From assembly GCF_001984175.1 (NCBI RefSeq), contig NZ_MTQP01000054.1, forward strand, positions 1-64,000: 64,000 bases of DNA, given 5' to 3'. This DNA comes from Saccharothrix sp. ALI-22-I (lineage in GTDB: Bacteria > Actinomycetota > Actinomycetes > Mycobacteriales > Pseudonocardiaceae). The notes under the pieces are model-generated. The model ran no database searches. It was given only the letters and a program-made list of their open reading frames with translations, and was not told where the DNA came from. Positions 63,047 through 64,000 of this stretch are shown here, in pieces. Each line of letters opens with the position of its first letter. Within the stretch, counting starts at the first letter, position 1. A program made the translations under genes and the position numbers.

Positions 63047-63598
63047 TGCAGTACATCGAGGTCGAGAAGAAGTACGCCCTGCCCGACGCGGACGCGCTCA
63101 AGGCCAAGCTCGCCGACCTGGGTGCCAAGCCCGGCGAGCCGACCCGCCAGGTCGACGCCTACTACAACCACCCCAGCCGCGACTTCCTCGCCCCCGAACC
63201 ATCTCGGAGTGGCTGCGCATCCGCACCGAGGCCCGCGGCTCCTCGTTCAACTACAAGCTGTGGCACCCCGCCGACGCCGTGATAAGACCCACGCCGACGA
63301 GTACGAGACCCCCATCGGCGACGTCGAGGCCACCCGCAAGGCGTTCGAGGCACTCGGCTTCACCCCGCTGATCACCGTGGACAAGACCCGCGAGGAATGG
63401 CGGCTACCCGAGGTCGAAGTCGTCTTCGACCACGTCGAGGGCGCCGGCGACTTCGTCGAGTTCGAGTTCAAGGGCGACGCCGAGAACGTCGCCGACGCCA
63501 CCGCCCGCCTGGAGAAGTTCATCGCCGACCTCGGCATCGAACTGGGCGAGCCGATCAACCGCGGCTACCCCCACATCCTCCTTAACCGAACTACCTAG
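63046..63598 (+). pseudogene. CYTH-domain (CyaB-like) protein, two frameshifts
   Basis: GTG 63046 overlaps the reductase stop (TAGTG). First frame VQYIEVEKKYALPDADALKA (ExExK motif); second frame from ~63200 ISEWLRIRTEARGSSFNYKL; third from ~63280 DKTHADEYETPIGDVEATRK to the end GYPHILLNRTT. Together they make a complete CYTH triphosphate-tunnel protein, of the class IV adenylate cyclase/thiamine-triphosphatase group. Its TAG stop is part of the CTAG of an IS701-type end. Confidence 0.75.
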
Positions 63599-63632
63599 TA
63601 CTCCAGCTGTAGATCGTGATCTTCGTGGTCGT
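63595..63632. repeat. IS701-type end next to the CYTH gene
   Basis: CTAGTACTCCAGCTGTAGAT followed by CGTGATCTTCGTGG is nearly identical to the left end of IS701 element 2. No transposase coding follows within the window, so it is a solitary end or the start of an element extending past the right edge. Confidence 0.65.
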
Positions 63633-63717
63633 GGAGTGGTGTGGAGGAGTCGGCGCCAGTGAGCCGGGGAGTGTCCCTGCCGAACAGTGCCGGTCAGGAC
63701 ACCCGTCTGCGAGCGGG

Positions 63718-64000
63718 TTAAGTGGCCTCAACGCCGCCTGACGGTTGCATTGCCGGGCGGAGGAAGGTCCGGTCGAAGCGGCGGATGCAGCGGGTCTCGG
63801 TGCTGAGCTGCCAGAGCTGCTGAGCTTCCGGATCCTGCCGGATGGCAGCCCGGTAGTCCTCGTAGGCAGCCAGGCTGGGGAAGGAGAACAGGGCGTAGGC
63901 GATGTCGTTGGCGCTTTCGTGCGGCAAGAAGCAGCCGTGGTGCGTGCCGCCGAAGCGGGTGACGATCGGGATCCACCCCGTCACGTACGTCTCGAACGCG
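63718..64000 (-). CDS. NIPSNAP-family protein, C-terminal part (5' end beyond window)
   Basis: The frame is open to the window edge, so the start lies to the right. Visible residues include GWIPIVTRFGGTHHGCFLPH, DIAYALFSFPSLAAYEDYRA and CIRRFDRTFLRP, the second half of a NIPSNAP ferredoxin-like domain (typical block YALFSFPSLAAYE.YR). Function in bacteria is poorly defined. It lies just inside an IS701-type end. Confidence 0.75.
   Translation of the reverse strand, partial: AFETYVTGWIPIVTRFGGTHHGCFLPHESANDIAYALFSFPSLAAYEDYRAAIRQDPEAQQLWQLSTETRCIRRFDRTFLRPAMQPSGGVEAT

Overview
This is a high-GC actinomycete chromosome segment. Tat-type secreted hydrolases, a class F sortase, Lsr2, DUF3558-like and NYN proteins, and long overlapping operons point to a filamentous actinobacterium, most plausibly Pseudonocardiales (Saccharothrix/Actinosynnema/Lentzea-like). 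That placement is inference; no rRNA or other phylogenetic marker is present.

Region 1 (1-7.7 kb) is a plant polysaccharide module: three tandem PL1 pectate lyases behind a promoter with two identical palindromes, an AA10 LPMO with a perfect CebR-type operator, a secreted SGNH hydrolase and a GH10 xylanase. Strong hairpin terminators separate the units.

Region 2 (7.7-14.4 kb) is a worn accessory zone. It holds a truncated NAD(P)H oxidoreductase, an AbrB-like protein coupled to an integrase stub, an Excalibur protein with its class F sortase, an intact IS630 element sitting in a stop codon, a frameshifted DUF3558-like gene and an IS701 scrap.

Region 3 (14.4-35.2 kb) is the centrepiece: an intact biosynthetic gene cluster in two divergent arms. 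The minus arm runs NDP-sugar 4,6-dehydratase, GT4 glycosyltransferase, acyl-AMP ligase, ACP, carbamoyltransferase, PIG-L deacetylase, FAD oxidoreductase, a hexapeptide/ketoisomerase fusion, DegT aminotransferase, a small helical protein and a free-standing condensation domain. The plus arm runs an MIO aromatic ammonia-lyase with a tyrosine-type selectivity motif, carbamoyltransferase 2, two ABC exporters and carbamoyltransferase 3. A LuxR-type regulator follows. The gene content suggests an aryl-acrylate (probably 4-coumarate) made from tyrosine, loaded on an ACP, amidated by the C domain and attached to a carbamoylated amino-deoxysugar. The product is unknown.

Region 4 (35.2-64 kb) is a graveyard of mobile DNA and decaying genes: relics of IS630, IS256, IS3 and IS701, two integrase fragments, phage head-module fragments, and frameshifted metabolic genes. 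Intact genes among them include lsr2, GNAT proteins, a pentapeptide-repeat protein, a repeat-containing secreted protein and an IS701 element carrying a MazF-like toxin. IS701-type ends here sit on CTAG, repeatedly at the TAG stop codon of a neighbouring gene. No tRNA, rRNA or CRISPR array was recognised.
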